Source: Liolophura sinensis (lineage: Eukaryota; Mollusca; Polyplacophora; Chitonida; Chitonidae). From it: DNA of 60,000 nucleotides. The position numbers and the translations under genes are program-made. Below are positions 21,866 to 32,937 of the stretch, piece after piece. The first letter of the stretch is position 1. Each line of letters begins with the position of its first letter. The notes beneath the pieces were generated by a model. It did no database searches, was not told the DNA's origin, and saw only the letters and a program-made list of their open reading frames with translations. The stretch covers positions 48,721,385 through 48,781,384 of the forward strand of contig NC_088295.1 in the NCBI RefSeq assembly GCF_032854445.1, read 5' to 3'.

Positions 21866-22799
21866 CAGATTTAATTACACCATCATAATCGATATGTACA
21901 AATATATAGGCATAAATAATGCCTATTTGTAATCTACACTAGCAACCCCAGATATAGGCCTACAGTATAAAGGATAGACAATCTGGGGTACAAATCGGGA
22001 GAAGTCCGATAGCTGTAGGTTTATGTACATGTGACACCGGTACAATTAAGATCACGTACTTTTAACAAAGGCTGAGCGTACAACTTCATTAAACAGGGTG
22101 AGGGGATGAACTTTGAAGCCTACTAGACCTACTCATGCATGGTCTGAAAGCATTTACAGAACCTTAACAACTAGGTCTATATGTCTTGACATAATACACG
22201 CGATATCATACAGTGATAATACGACACGTGTGTAGATATTTAGTCGAGAATTCTGTCAACATGCTGTACATGTGGCGGGGCCTGTTCTTTCCTTTAGATC
22301 AATAGATTATAGGCCTAGTTATGGTACGCTTTTGGCGTGCACTTCATGGCTAGACGTCCGAACTCATTAGACGAGATGACAGTCACACCTGTTAACTTCT
22401 GGCTGCCAGATTTGTCAAATCAACCCATTGTTCCACGATTGTTTGGTGCAACTATCACAACACTTCTGGTCGTCAGCCTGTACAGGTGGCTGACCTGTAG
22501 TCTGGGTCATTCCTCTAGCTGCTCGATCTCCATAAATTTTTTACTCATACTACACGACTTGAAAAGCAGAATTTGTTTTTTTTAAATACAGGTATAAAAT
22601 TATATCTCATAAGCCAGTTTAATATTCACTAATCAGAAAATGACCCTTTTGTAGGTTTATCAAATATCGCTTAAAGACTACGTAGAAAGTTAAAACTATC
22701 AGGAATTCCATATCCTTTAACCTCACGTTTCAAGATGGCGTGATGCGACATAACAGCTCGTCTACAACTCCTCACAGCCTCGAAACACTCCCGCAAGTC
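21866..22799. other. No gene seen
   Basis: Spacer upstream of the Mondo-like promoter. An open frame at 22337-22585 shows no family resemblance. An in-frame extension upstream of exon 1 (from 22825) stays open but has no conserved content I recognise. Confidence 0.4.
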
Positions 22800-22806
22800 A
22801 TTTGGG

Positions 22807-23040
22807 TGACGTCACACGAAACTTGTGTGCTTTTTCCACATATGCCACAAAGTATTCGCTTATTTACCATTTACTGTTTTGTTTCCAAGTTATTATCCAC
22901 TCTGCTACCAACTTTTCAAGTTTCTGTTCTACACAAAATCAACTATATCAGTGTTTGCACTTTGGGCCCCGGTTGAGATGCGCGGTGCATTGTGGGAGCT
23001 CCTATATAAACCACATGTTGACCGTCTCCCGCAAAGAAAG
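22807..23040 (+). promoter_or_regulatory. Predicted core promoter of the Mondo-like gene (CRE + TATA box)
   Basis: A perfect CRE palindrome TGACGTCA lies at 22807-22814 and a TATATAA box at 23003-23009. Transcription would be expected to start about 30 bases further on, near 23033. The first downstream ATG (23047) opens the frame that splices in phase to the bHLH exon. An upstream in-frame ATG at 22978 precedes the TATA box and would be used only from another start site. Position-based inference only. Confidence 0.5.
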
Positions 23041-23046
23041 AGAAAT

Positions 23047-23142
23047 ATGCGGGGGGACGAGTTTCCAACAGATTTGCTTTTCTTGGCTTTAGATGAACAG
23101 AATTTTTATGGGACAGATGAAAATGGTTTCACGGGGGTGCAG
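23047..23142 (+). CDS. Mondo-like exon 1
   Basis: Encodes 32 residues beginning MRGDEFPTDLLFLALDEQ and ends GTGCAG|GTAAGG, a strong donor in phase 0. The acidic-hydrophobic content resembles a small activation segment, but no homology is recognised. An upstream in-frame ATG at 22978 would add 23 residues. Confidence 0.55.
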
Positions 23143-26100
23143 GTAAGGTGACAGATAGGGTTGTATTCCAATGGTAGCGATAATTTGAGTTTTCTTATTT
23201 TATGCAGTTTCTCACATTTTGTCATTTGAGTGTTCTACGAGTCCAGCCTTCAACAGATGACTTTTAATTCCTTTTGAGGTAAACTCCTCGTTCGCTTGTT
23301 AGTCCATATTCTCAGATTTACTCGTCTGAGCGTTCCACACTGTTTGTGGTATTCCAGAACTGTACCCTTGTGGGTAGCGCCATCCAATCGTACTATGTGG
23401 TTGTGCACAGATCACGCTTTGGCGGCTGTACAAATCGGCAAGAAAGTTGAGCAGGGTTGAGAGCGCTTATATAGTGTTTTAGCTGTCCAAGTCCACGTGA
23501 TGTGTATGAACCAATGAAACGACTAGGGGGCAGGGCGTGAATTGATCTCCGCCAATCGTGAGCGATCACATGATTTCCAGGTAGGAATGCATGATGGCCA
23601 CGTGACACCATATTAAAAAAAAGTGACGTCAATCGTTACTGCAAAGCTAAATATAGCAATTCCAAACTGGAACAAACTGGCCTCATCTGGAATTTACCTT
23701 GAAGTCGGTGCGATAGGCAACTCGAGGTTGGGACGACACTCAGTAATTTTGTCTGATTATTGCCAGGGTATATTAGAAATAAACTGTCTGAATATACAAT
23801 ACTATCATGGCAAGAATAATTAGGGAATGTAATAATGTAATTTTTATTATCCTCAGGCTCAAACACATATTAGCTCTGCTTGGGGGGGAGGCTACGCATA
23901 CTAACGGATACTACTTCAGCTGCATCAGCCCCACCAAATTGTATAGCGTTCGACCGCTCCTGACCTCATTCGTTGGATAGAATATTTTTAAGCGTTTGAG
24001 TGATGAATATACTTTCGTGTGTAAACGGTTAAAAGTTGGAAATGAAACCGTGCCTCTGATTCAGACTCCAAATAATGATACTGTACACTCACGCACATCT
24101 CCCCTCCCATCCCCGCCAAAAACTCCCAAACCTTTTAGGCCTAAAAGTTAAAAGTGTCATTTCCAGGTTCAATGATAGTCTCAGCCTTACCCCATCATTG
24201 GCTCATTTTGTAACTTATAAATATTCATAACTTACTCGTAATGTACAGTAATTTTTGGTCATCTGGCCAACCAAGGACCCCAGAGTCCAGTCAGCTGTTA
24301 AGAAGTGTAGGCTAAATGTTAATCTATTTAATAAATTTAATTTTTATCATAACCAAGAAGTTTCAAATTGTTTAAACGCAATATTTTGTCATAATTTGGC
24401 AATGAAAACTGTAATGTATGTAGCAAAGGAAAACATTATTATTATCAGTACATGGCTTCTGTAGTAATATGGTAAACTGTAAATGAATAACCATAGGGTG
24501 TCTTTTGTAAAGGAAACCAGTGAAGTAAGTGAACATGTTATACAAATATTCCTCACCATCTCATGTTTCAACTGCATGGTTCTCGCCAAGATATGGTTGA
24601 AACATTGCCGATCTGGCCTTTTAATCCTAATCACTCATTCACTCATTCTAAATATTTTTTTGCAAATTGTTATAGCATTTAATTACTCTCAGAATAGTGC
24701 CTGTAGCTGAGTTTTGCTTATTAACTCATAGATGTTTACATGTACAAAGTCGGCATTATATTTAGCATTTTATGATAGCCCGTCTTCCACTAGGTTTGCT
24801 TTATCCAAGCAATGTAAAACATTGTCTCAAATTTAATTACTATCACCACATTTGGAAATTTTGTGTCTGTTTTGAACTTTCTTCCCTCAGCGAATCACAT
24901 AAGTATAAACTTACAGAAAAAGAGAACCTGTTTACATGTTTGTCGCATCAGAGACTAATATAACATATTAGTCCCAGGTCCCATGAAGATTTTTCTCTTC
25001 ATTAAGATAGCATGATGATAACATGGGAGAAGTGAATATTTATTGTGTAAGCATCAACAGTTTCCCTGTTTATATAGAAATAAAAGTTACCAAGCATTAA
25101 CTTGCTGCATTTAAATTGTTGCGTTTTGCTTATGTTGATCCATACCATCAAGAGAATTCAGTAGCGGAAGGGGAGATAACCTTGTGCAATTTTGGTAAAG
25201 CTTCCAGTGCTGTGCAGTAAATTTTGAGTGGTAAGAGAATGATGCGGCACCCTTAACATATATTGTTCAATTATAATATGGATGAAAAAACATATTTGTT
25301 TGATTGTGAAGACAATTTATTAAGGGACTGAACATCCAAACACAAGGGGAGAGCTTCAACATACATGCAACTGGTGTAGACTGGTGTTGACAGTGATATG
25401 AATTGACACTTTGAGAAGGAGATAACGACAATACATAGTTTGACAGATCTGATTTTTACGGAAAGCTTGTCTTTAAAATGTAGCTTGCCCCATTCAAGGC
25501 ACAGTGTGAATACTTAATATCCATCTCCATCAAACATATGTTATATATGTTCTTGAAGCATTCGTAATCAAAAGCATGTGTAAGATAAATACATGTGTGC
25601 TGGTCTTTTTTGTCATTAAATCTACCATATATTGGCGTATCTCACAAAACAAGTTTACAGCCATAAAGCGCTCCAAATCTAAACTCATTTTAATAATGTG
25701 TAATCAAATCCATTGATCTGGCCTATCAAAAGGCTGGGATGAATATATTATTGAGATTACAGCTGGATTTAAAAAAAAATTGTTTTACATATTTTAGATT
25801 TATTTAAATTTTTTTTTTTTTCTAATACAATATTTTCGTTCACTTCATTTTAGGCACAAGGCCACGATGGCTGTGGGCAGCCATCCAGCTACGACAGTCA
25901 CAGCTCTAACAGCAGCAGTAAACCTGCTAGCCCTCAGGGAGAGGTGTCGTCTGGAAGCGGGTCACCCCGGGTGCTGGGCAGGAGCAGACGACCAGTCAAC
26001 CCTGTACCTCGGCACAAGCGTCACTCCCACATTAGTGCGGAACACAGAAGAAGAAACAAAATTCAGGTTTGCTCACATCTTGTCACTCAGCATTAGCACA

Positions 26101-29100
26101 AAATGCTGCACAGTGACTATTTCCTAAAGAGTATGTGTATACATGTACATGAATGTGTGTCTCCATTACCATGTTCAGTTCTGTTTTCTGTTGTTTTTTC
26201 ACTGTAATACCAGATGTCTTGAGTTAGTAATGCCATGCACACAGTATAAGGATTGCTGGAGCAAGGGAGATAAGCATAGAGCAGGCAGTTGCTGTAGCTT
26301 GTGCCTTGTGACCAGGAGGTTTGGGACCAGTTCAAGCAGGTGGCTGATTTGAGACCTGGGCAGTTGTATTAGATTTAAACAGAGAGAATCGTGATATTAC
26401 CGCCTGACCTTGTTTTGAGGGGAAGTATGTACATGTATAAGAAAATTATATATGTGTGAGTTAACTGATATTTTTTTTCAATGTTTTTTTACGTATGTTC
26501 CATTTCTAATAAATTCATTTTGATATGATATGAGTCAGTGAAAGTTGCCGGCCAATTTGTTATCATTACTTGGCTTTTACATTTATTTCTCAACCATTTT
26601 GGTGTATACGACTTGTTACAGATTTGGCTCATTTGTTTCACTCCAATAAAAAATGTTTTATAATGATATTCCCGCTGGTTAAGGGGAGATAATTCATGGT
26701 AATGATCTGTCAATCTGGTGAACAGCTTTCACTTTAGCCATTGAGGTGTTTCATCCTGGCTAAATTGCATTATTATAATTTAATGATAATTTCCTTTTTT
26801 TCAGGTTGTGTGTTTCTATACTTGTTATTGTTCAGAAATTATTATGAAACTTGTTTTAAATTTTTAATAGAGGGGATTTGCAGAGCTGCAGAGTTTGATT
26901 CCAGCAGTAAATGACAACCCAGCGTCACGGGACAGCAAGTCTGCAAAACTCTTTAAAAGTAAGTTCTCTCCCTTTTTTTTGTCTGTTAGTTGTGTTATGG
27001 TTAGGTGTTTAAGGTATGTTGTTATGTTGTATCACCAAAATATGCTTATGTGGTAGGTTTAGGGTCAGGCAAAGTCACCTCTTTCAGACGCACAAATTGA
27101 AGTCAAGTCTGATACCCTTTTGTTACAAAAGTTATTTCGAATGATTTCAATTTATAAAACAAATTGGTATTTTAAAACTAGGAATGAAGACCTGAAAATA
27201 TTGATTGTTGAGTAGGAAAACTAAATTGGCCGCCGATTATTAAAATTGCCATGACAATGTTGTGTGGTATGTCAAAGGTGACTATGTCTGATATTGTGGG
27301 CGATGGCCTGCAGAGAGAGGTATAGAGTTGTGTTAGGTTAGGTCCCCTTTATCGAGGGGGCACCCTTACCCATGAGTCTGACTCGTCTCCCTCTTGTAGC
27401 TGCGGAATACTGTCGTCAGCTCAAAGCTGAATGTAAACGTCAGGAAGATGAGGCTATTGCTCTCCGCGGAGAACTCCAGGCCTTGGGTACCCATATACAG
27501 TAAGTCCCAATGTATTCTTTATGTGTGTTCTTGTTAAATATGATACAGTATATGCCTCTACCTTGGTCCATATCTAATGTTATGTATAATACAGTGTATC
27601 ACTAAAATGAAAATACAGAATTATATGTATTATTATGGGTGCCTATATAAGACACAGTCTCGCATCTGCAAGAAGTGTAAGTCATCTAGAATGGTTACAT
27701 GTGTAGATATTTTCTCCTGTTTTCCCAACCTGCTGCTTCCATGCTGTAGGTCAGAGGTCACGATGATCGGGCAAACCACATTATGTGATTAGGCAGCCAT
27801 CAGTGGTTAGGTGTACATGTATAATTGATTATCAGCATGACATGGTTTTGTGCGGGATTTAAACGGGATTTACAACGCAAGTCACAGGAAGGCTAATTTT
27901 GTCACATCATGTGTGTGCATTGATGAAAACAGTGCCCTCCAGATACGAGTGGTGAATCCTTGATAACAAGGCACAAACTCATGCTTCATGTTAATCAGCT
28001 TTGTTTCAACATTATGTCTCTTTTTTTAGCAATCTATGTTTGATTCTTTCTTCCTTCTCAGAAATTGTACCTTAGTTCTTTGAAAGGTTAATTCTTAATA
28101 AATACAGTCAAACCTCGCGATAACGCCCTCCCTCACTTACTGCCAGCCTAAGGACCTGGTACAGAAATCCCCAATGTTATTTTCCATAAGCTACGGCCAC
28201 CGTCACTTAACGCCATCCGCCAGGCTCTTTTCTAGACAAAATGTATTAAAACCATTTTGCGCTTGCTGTCCCGTCAGCAATGGCAGCGGTGATACTATAA
28301 ATGCTGGCTAGTATAAAACTATGAGATACCCTTCATGTAACAGGCGAATTTGTTTACCAACCTTTAAGGCCTGGAAAGCCTTTTCATGAACAACGGTATT
28401 CTCCATTCAAGTGTTTGAACTGTGAACAACAGGCTGTATTAGCTGTATAAGGTGAAAGCTCAATTCCTTTGATTGAAGTGATTTTATTTCAAAGGTAAAA
28501 AAATATATTCAGCTATAACTGTAGTTCCCTTTGGCGCCTGGCATTGAACAGCTTTACATTTTAAGATCTCGAGTTTGTAGGTAGTCTCTATCTCTTTAAT
28601 GTAGTGCTTAGCCAGTCTTTTGTTTTTGCATCTCGCTACCTGTGGCCAAACACCTCGATCAGGGCTGTATTACATGTCCAGATCGTCATATCTGATATCT
28701 GATATGAAAAACCACTAGGAGGGGTTTAAAATAGTTAAAGCATTGAATGTGCATGTCTTATTGCTTTATTGTACATAATATGCAGACTTCATTGTACCGC
28801 CAAACTCGCTGTACTGCCAAAGTGGTGTCAACACCAAAACCCGGTGTTATAACTAGGTACCACTGTACATGTTTTTTTGGTTTCTATTTTGACATTTGCT
28901 GAAATCATTTGATGATGTGTGTAACAGAGATTGAGTTTTATATTTGTGCATGTTTTTAGCTTAATGGATCTACAAGCCAGTGCATAGTGTGAGCCATTAT
29001 ATTCGGCACCATTTTTGTCTGCAATAAGGTGGTTCAGTCTGAGGCAAAGTGTGATAACATTTTTTCTGTCAGGCTTTGTATATCAGCTGAAGACCAGCTA

Positions 29101-32100
29101 CTGCATGTTGCTCAAGTGGGTACTACATGAAGTCAAAACACAAATCTGTACTGAAGAGACTTCTTGTACAGTGGATATGAGAATTCCCCATTCTGTGATA
29201 TGTTGGAAAGTAGATTTTAAAGATAACCTAGATGCAATGTACCTGTCTATACAATGTACCTGTCTATAAAGTGTCCCTATCTTTGTAAAGGGAGGTAATT
29301 TGTTTAGAAAGCCATGACCAACCACCTTAAACAGGTGTATGGTAACGGATTTGTGATCGGATTAGTTATTCTCTCATTTGGAATTACGTGTTTAGATTAA
29401 CAGGATTTTAGCTTAGAGTGGTTTGCTTGATCACCGTTACCCGTGTATTAAGACAAGGGGAGGTAATAGGTGAATTACATAATTAATGTCTATTGTTTTG
29501 TTCCTTTCTTTTGATAATATGGGAATCTACTTTCACAGTGAGCTTGCATTTTCCACATTAATGCTGTACCCTTATTTACAGATCCACAACATTATAGCAC
29601 ACTCTGTTTCTTTTCTGTTTATTTCAGCAGGTCATCAATATGTACATTGTTCACTTTTAATGTAGCAACCTTTACCTTTTAATTGGCAATGCTCATAACC
29701 ATTTTTTCTGTTCCCTCTAACTTAGTTTTTGATTTTTCAGTGAATAGAGTTTGTTGACTATGTATTTGAGCGTTGTGATTCATTGTTCGTATCTGCTCAT
29801 CTTGTAGCCAATTCCAATCCCAGCTTCCAGCCTCCGGTCTGACCAAGGTCCAGAAGCCTACCTGTCACATGGAGAACATGTTAGAAGATTACATTCGTAA
29901 CAGGACCTGCCAGCAATGGAAGTTTTGGATTGTATCCTTTCTGTTGATTAACACCACACACTGCGTCACGCATCAAAATTCATAAGGATTAACGAGAAAT
30001 GAACTGACTTCAGCTCCCCTGTCTTCCATTTTCCTGCACATTTCTGATAGCTGCATTCAATTTTGCAGCTAAGTAGATGCACACACTTAATACACCATTC
30101 CTACTGTACATCACAGCTACAACAGCAAACTATATTATCATATGAATAGAACATTGGGGCCTCCATGACTCAGTTGGTTAGCGTGCTAGCGCAGCGTAAT
30201 GACCCAGGAGTCTCTCACCAATGTGGTCGCTGTGAGTTCAAGTCCAGCTCATGCTGGCTTCCTCTCCGGCCGTACGTGGAAAGGTCTTCAGCAACCTGCG
30301 GATGGTCGTGGGTTTCCCCTTGGGATATGCCCAGTTTCCACCCAACATAATGCTGACCGCCGTCGTATAAGTGAAATATTCTTGAGTACGGCGTAAAACA
30401 CAAATCAAAAAAAAAAAAGAATAGAACATTAACTAAGTAAACAGTGCAATTCCTGAAAAACGAGGCTTGGTAATTAATCACCGTTCTTGGGACGACAGCC
30501 CCATCATTTGAATGGCCAAAATGTTTTCCCAAATAAGGGGAAGATTCCAGTTGTGCTCCTTGATTTCGAATTTGAATGTCACAATCTTGTGTTTAATTGG
30601 TCAGAGATAGATGTAACATACAGTGAAATGGGGTCTTCTGTGGCTGAAGTGGTTAGCGAGTCAGCGCAGTGGTATGGCCCACAAGCTTCTCACCAATGCG
30701 GACAATGTAAATTCCAGTTATAGATATTGCAGTTGAAATTGAGCAATATCACGCACATTGAGACAGTCGAAAACGCCGCAGTTTTAATAGTTCAGGCTAG
30801 TTTATTTCTGTTTTCTGGACCCAGCTGTTTTAATTTATTTCATCCGAACCCTGTTTTGCCTTTTAACCACATACTAGTAACCGTGCGGTACGAGTGATGA
30901 GACATTGTGTTTCTGATTGCTCTAACATGGTGCATCCTATGGTCTCGTAAAGAATTCCAGGTTAAAAGTTGATTTATAGAGTTACTGTACCAAGTACGTC
31001 TCGTCGTCATATGACTGAAAAATTGTTGAGTACGACGTTAAACACCAAGCACTCACTCACTCACTCACCAAGTACGTCAAATAAAAAATGACTGTTTAAA
31101 TCTGTTTCCAACCTTCTTCTCAAACAACTCAGATTATATAATTCATTGTCTTTTTACCATAGTTCAACTGCAGAAATGTATTCCACATTAACATGTATGC
31201 ATAAACTGTGAACTTTGCATGCTGAACAGTAACAGTAAATTTGTATAATTGATTTTGAATGTGTCCTTAAACATTTAACAGTTCAGCTTGTTGGTGCGTC
31301 CATTGTTTGCAACTTACAACACGATGGTATCAACAAATACAGTGGGAGAGTTTATCAGCTCTGTTCGGAGCTGGCTGGAGCAGCACTGTTCCTTGGTAGC
31401 TCTCAGACCAGGTACGTTACTAATGCACTCCCACATTATGTAGGATTGGGAGGGGGACCTGCATCAGTGTGTACGATTGAAAGTTCTCACCTCCCACAGG
31501 TACAGGTTCAATCCTGGCCTTGGACAGAAAATTTATAGATAACCTCAACTCTCACTGTTGGTGGAATGTGGGAAAGTTTATCAGGGACTTGCCAAACATC
31601 TGGGGTTTACTCGGGCACTCTCACTGTTGGTGGAACATGGGAAAGTTCATCAGGGACTTGCCGAACGTCTGCGGTTTACTCAGGCACTCTCACTGTTGGT
31701 GGAACGTGGGAAAGTTTATCAGGGACTTGCCAAACATCTGGGGTTTACTCGGGCACTCTCAGTGTTGGTGGAACATGGGAAAGTTCATCAGTGACTTGCC
31801 AAACATCTTGGGTTTACTGAGGCACTCTCACTGTTGGTGGAACGTGGGAAAGTTCATCAGGGACTTGCCAAACGTCTGCGGTTTACTCAGGCACTCTCAT
31901 TTCCTCCACCTGTAAAACTGAGAATTTTTGATTATGGCATAAATCGACAATGACATACAGTAAATAAACACTATACGCACTGTTGTAATTCTTCAACATT
32001 CTCTTTTAATTCTTCATATTATACTGTTTGTGAAGCCCTGAAATTGGCCAATCCATCCAGTGTGTTTTGTCTCCAAAATCAGAGTAAAAATATGCATAAA

Positions 32101-32937
32101 TTGCACTCAAAGTTGCTCTTTCATATACAAAAAGGCTGAAGAAGTAGGATATATCCTAACATGTTGTGTGTTCAAATACAGCTCCTGTTATGTCTCAATG
32201 CTCACAAAAAAATAAGAAATTCACATCATGCATATTTCTTTTTTATAAGATTGCACTGAATTTATGCAGTCCTATAATTTCCTTATGAAAATGGTGTGTG
32301 TGGAGGGGATTATACAGTGCCCTAGGGGACAGTGGATATATGGGGAAAGCAAAAAAAAAAAAAAAAAAACTCAATTGATTTACCTGCCTTCATTTACCTG
32401 ATTTGTCTGCACATTACAGCAAGATACAAAACTTACAAGCTGCTGAAAAAAGTTGTAAATAATATTTGAAATTGTCAAAGTGGAAAAGGAGACCATTACT
32501 ATGATTGGCACTCAAAGACGTACTTAATGAAGTTTTGCGTTTGAATTCACCTTCTGTTGGATTTGCTGCAGGTTTAGGTCCGAAGATTTATCAGGTACAT
32601 GTACACGTACTGGGTGGGGTGCAGTGGTTTTCTGTGGGCCCCCACTGTGTTTCCATCACAACTGAACCGGATTCCCATTTGTTCAGGTGAAATTTTCTCG
32701 AACGTGGCAATCTGTCCGCCTGTCCGTCTATCTATCAACAGGAATCCAAAAAACAACTACATTTACATTAAGTACATGCACATGTAGATGAGTTTCTCTC
32801 TGTTTCTGGTTTTAGCTGTGTTGACAGTGCTTCGTCAAGTCAGCACACAGACGTCCATCATGACTGACCCCAGTCGTGTGCCCGTGGAGCTGGTTCAGAG
32901 AACGTTAGACGTCACAGACAGATCTCTCTACTCCTAA
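23047..32937 (+). CDS. Compact Mondo/ChREBP-like bHLH-leucine-zipper protein (7 exons, ~290 aa)
   Basis: Coding exons: 23047-23142, 25854-26066, 26871-26958, 27400-27499, 29808-29931, 31282-31411 and 32816-32937. All have GT-AG borders with matching phases and sum to 873 nt with a TAA stop. Residues 1-32 are acidic/hydrophobic. About 33-84 is Ser/Pro-rich linker. About 85-147 is the bHLH with basic motif HISAEHRRRN (His/Glu/Arg E-box contacts). A leucine zipper follows, then the WMC/DCD domain (WKFWIFSLLVRPLF, MVST, SWLEQHCSLVALRP) and a tail with TSIMTDPSRVP. That C-terminus matches Mondo/ChREBP better than MLX. These proteins heterodimerise with MLX and bind E-box pairs to control sugar-responsive transcription. 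The long N-terminal glucose-sensing region of Mondo is absent, leaving an MLX-sized protein. It may be a short isoform (compare ChREBP-beta) or a separate paralogue. Confidence 0.8.
23490..23635. promoter_or_regulatory. Intron-1 cluster of E-boxes, CCAAT and CRE
   Basis: Two CACGTG E-boxes (23494-23499 and 23599-23604), a CACATG, two CCAAT motifs and a TGACGTCA (23624-23631) lie within about 140 bp, some 350-590 bp after the ATG. CACGTG is the site recognised by Mondo-MLX dimers, so autoregulation is conceivable. The boxes are 105 bp apart, not the 5-bp-spaced pair of a classical ChoRE. Confidence 0.35.
23636..25853. other. Intron 1, remainder
   Basis: AT-rich intron with no additional exon recognised. 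It ends in a T-rich tract and ATTTTAG acceptor before 25854. Confidence 0.5.
25854..26066 (+). CDS. Mondo-like exon 2: Ser-rich linker and DNA-binding basic region
   Basis: 213 nt, phase 0 to phase 0, 71 residues. The first ~50 are Ser/Gly/Pro-rich. The end reads NPVPRHKRHSHISAEHRRRN and stops at the donor CAG|GTTTGC within the start of helix 1. Its counterpart on the opposite strand is 45-258. Confidence 0.85.
26867..26958 (+). CDS. Mondo-like exon 3: helix 1 and loop
   Basis: The coding part starts at 26871 after TTTTTAATAG. It encodes RGFAELQSLIPAVN (helix 1), the loop, and SKSAKLFK, the usual basic start of helix 2. It ends in phase 1 at AAA A|GTAAGT. Confidence 0.85.
27400..27499 (+). 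CDS. Mondo-like exon 4: helix 2 and leucine zipper
   Basis: Begins after CTCTTGTAG, encodes TAEYCRQLKAECKRQEDEAI and the following leucines of the zipper, and ends CA|GTAAGT in phase 2. TAEY is shared with Mondo helix 2. Confidence 0.85.
28105..28865. mobile_element. Tigger/pogo-like non-autonomous DNA transposon in intron 4
   Basis: The left end CAGTCAAACCTCGCGATAAC and the inverted right end CAGTGGTACCTAGTTATAAC agree at about 14 of 20 positions and are each flanked by TA, the target duplication of Tc1/mariner-type elements. CAGTcAAACCTC termini are typical of Tigger/pogo elements. The 761-bp interior has no transposase frame. Confidence 0.6.
28866..29807. other. Intron 4, remainder
   Basis: No exon recognised. 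A short open frame at 29015-29269 has no family resemblance. The intron ends in ATCTTGTAG. Confidence 0.45.
29808..29931 (+). CDS. Mondo-like exon 5: start of the WMC/DCD domain
   Basis: Encodes QSQLPASG, MENMLEDYIRNRT and QQWKFWI, which line up with QQQLPATG, a DYVRTRT-type segment and NWKFWV of vertebrate Mondo proteins as I remember them. It ends ATT|GTATCC in phase 0. Confidence 0.85.
30143..30430 (+). mobile_element. SINE-B, complete copy with 12-bp target duplication (intron 5)
   Basis: The element is 30155-30418, between perfect repeats GAATAGAACATT at 30143-30154 and 30419-30430. The tRNA-like head has an A-box in TGACTCAGTTGGTTAGCGTG and a B-box in GAGTTCAAGTCCAG. The body has CAGCAACCTGCGGATGGTCG, the tail has ATATTCTTGAGTACGGCGTA, and the element ends in poly(A). 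This is the reference copy for SINE-B here. Confidence 0.9.
30630..30725 (+). repeat. SINE-B head fragment
   Basis: GGGGTCTTCTGTGGCTGAAG, TGGTTAGCGAGTCAGCGCAG and CTCACCAATGCGGACAATGT match the tRNA-like head and start of the body; it breaks off after AATTCCAG. Confidence 0.65.
31003..31072 (+). repeat. SINE-A tail
   Basis: Reads GTCGTCATATGACTGAAAAA, then TTGTTGAGTACGACGTTAAA and CACC followed by (CACT)n. This is the cleanest copy of the SINE-A 3' end in the window. Confidence 0.75.
31282..31411 (+). CDS. Mondo-like exon 6: WMC/DCD core
   Basis: After AACATTTAACAG it encodes FSLLVRPLFATYNTMVST, SSVRSWLEQHC and SLVALRP, ending CCA G|GTACGT in phase 1. The family-defining RPLF, MVST and ALRP blocks are all present. 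Confidence 0.9.
31440..31980 (+). repeat. SINE-B copy carrying a 69-bp x5 internal minisatellite (intron 6)
   Basis: A B-box-like GGTTCAATCCTGGCCTTGG is followed by five exact-period 69-bp repeats (starts 31551, 31620, 31689, 31758, 31827), then TTTCCTCCACCTGTAAAACT and a decayed tail. The 69-bp unit (GTGGGAAAGTTCATCAGGGA, CTTGCC, GGTTTACTC, GGCACTCTC) corresponds to one SINE-B body segment (GTGGGAAGGTCTTCAGCAAC, CTGCGG, GGTTTCCCC, GGCTCTG). Because 69 is a multiple of 3, all three plus frames remain open; no protein is inferred. Confidence 0.8.
31981..32815. other. Intron 6, remainder
   Basis: No exon seen. It contains a poly(A) tract near 32350-32370 and ends CTGGTTTTAG before 32816. Confidence 0.5.
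32816..32937 (+). CDS. Mondo-like exon 7: C-terminus and stop
   Basis: Encodes VLTVLRQVSTQTSIMTDPSR and a short tail ending DVTDRSLYS, then TAA at 32935-32937. The STSI.TDPS..P pattern is the end of Mondo/ChREBP proteins. Confidence 0.85.

Noticed and set aside
25867-26127. Alternative open frame over Mondo-like exon 2
   Set aside because: Out of frame with the conserved bHLH reading; no family resemblance.
31520-31915. Repeat protein of 23-residue units
   Set aside because: All three frames are open, the unit derives from a SINE, and it lies within an intron of the Mondo-like gene.
23047-32937. Assignment as the MLX orthologue on size alone
   Set aside because: The WKFW, RPLF, MVST and TDPS blocks and the C-terminal tail are Mondo-type; MLX is strongly conserved in animals and its typical basic region and C-terminus are not seen.
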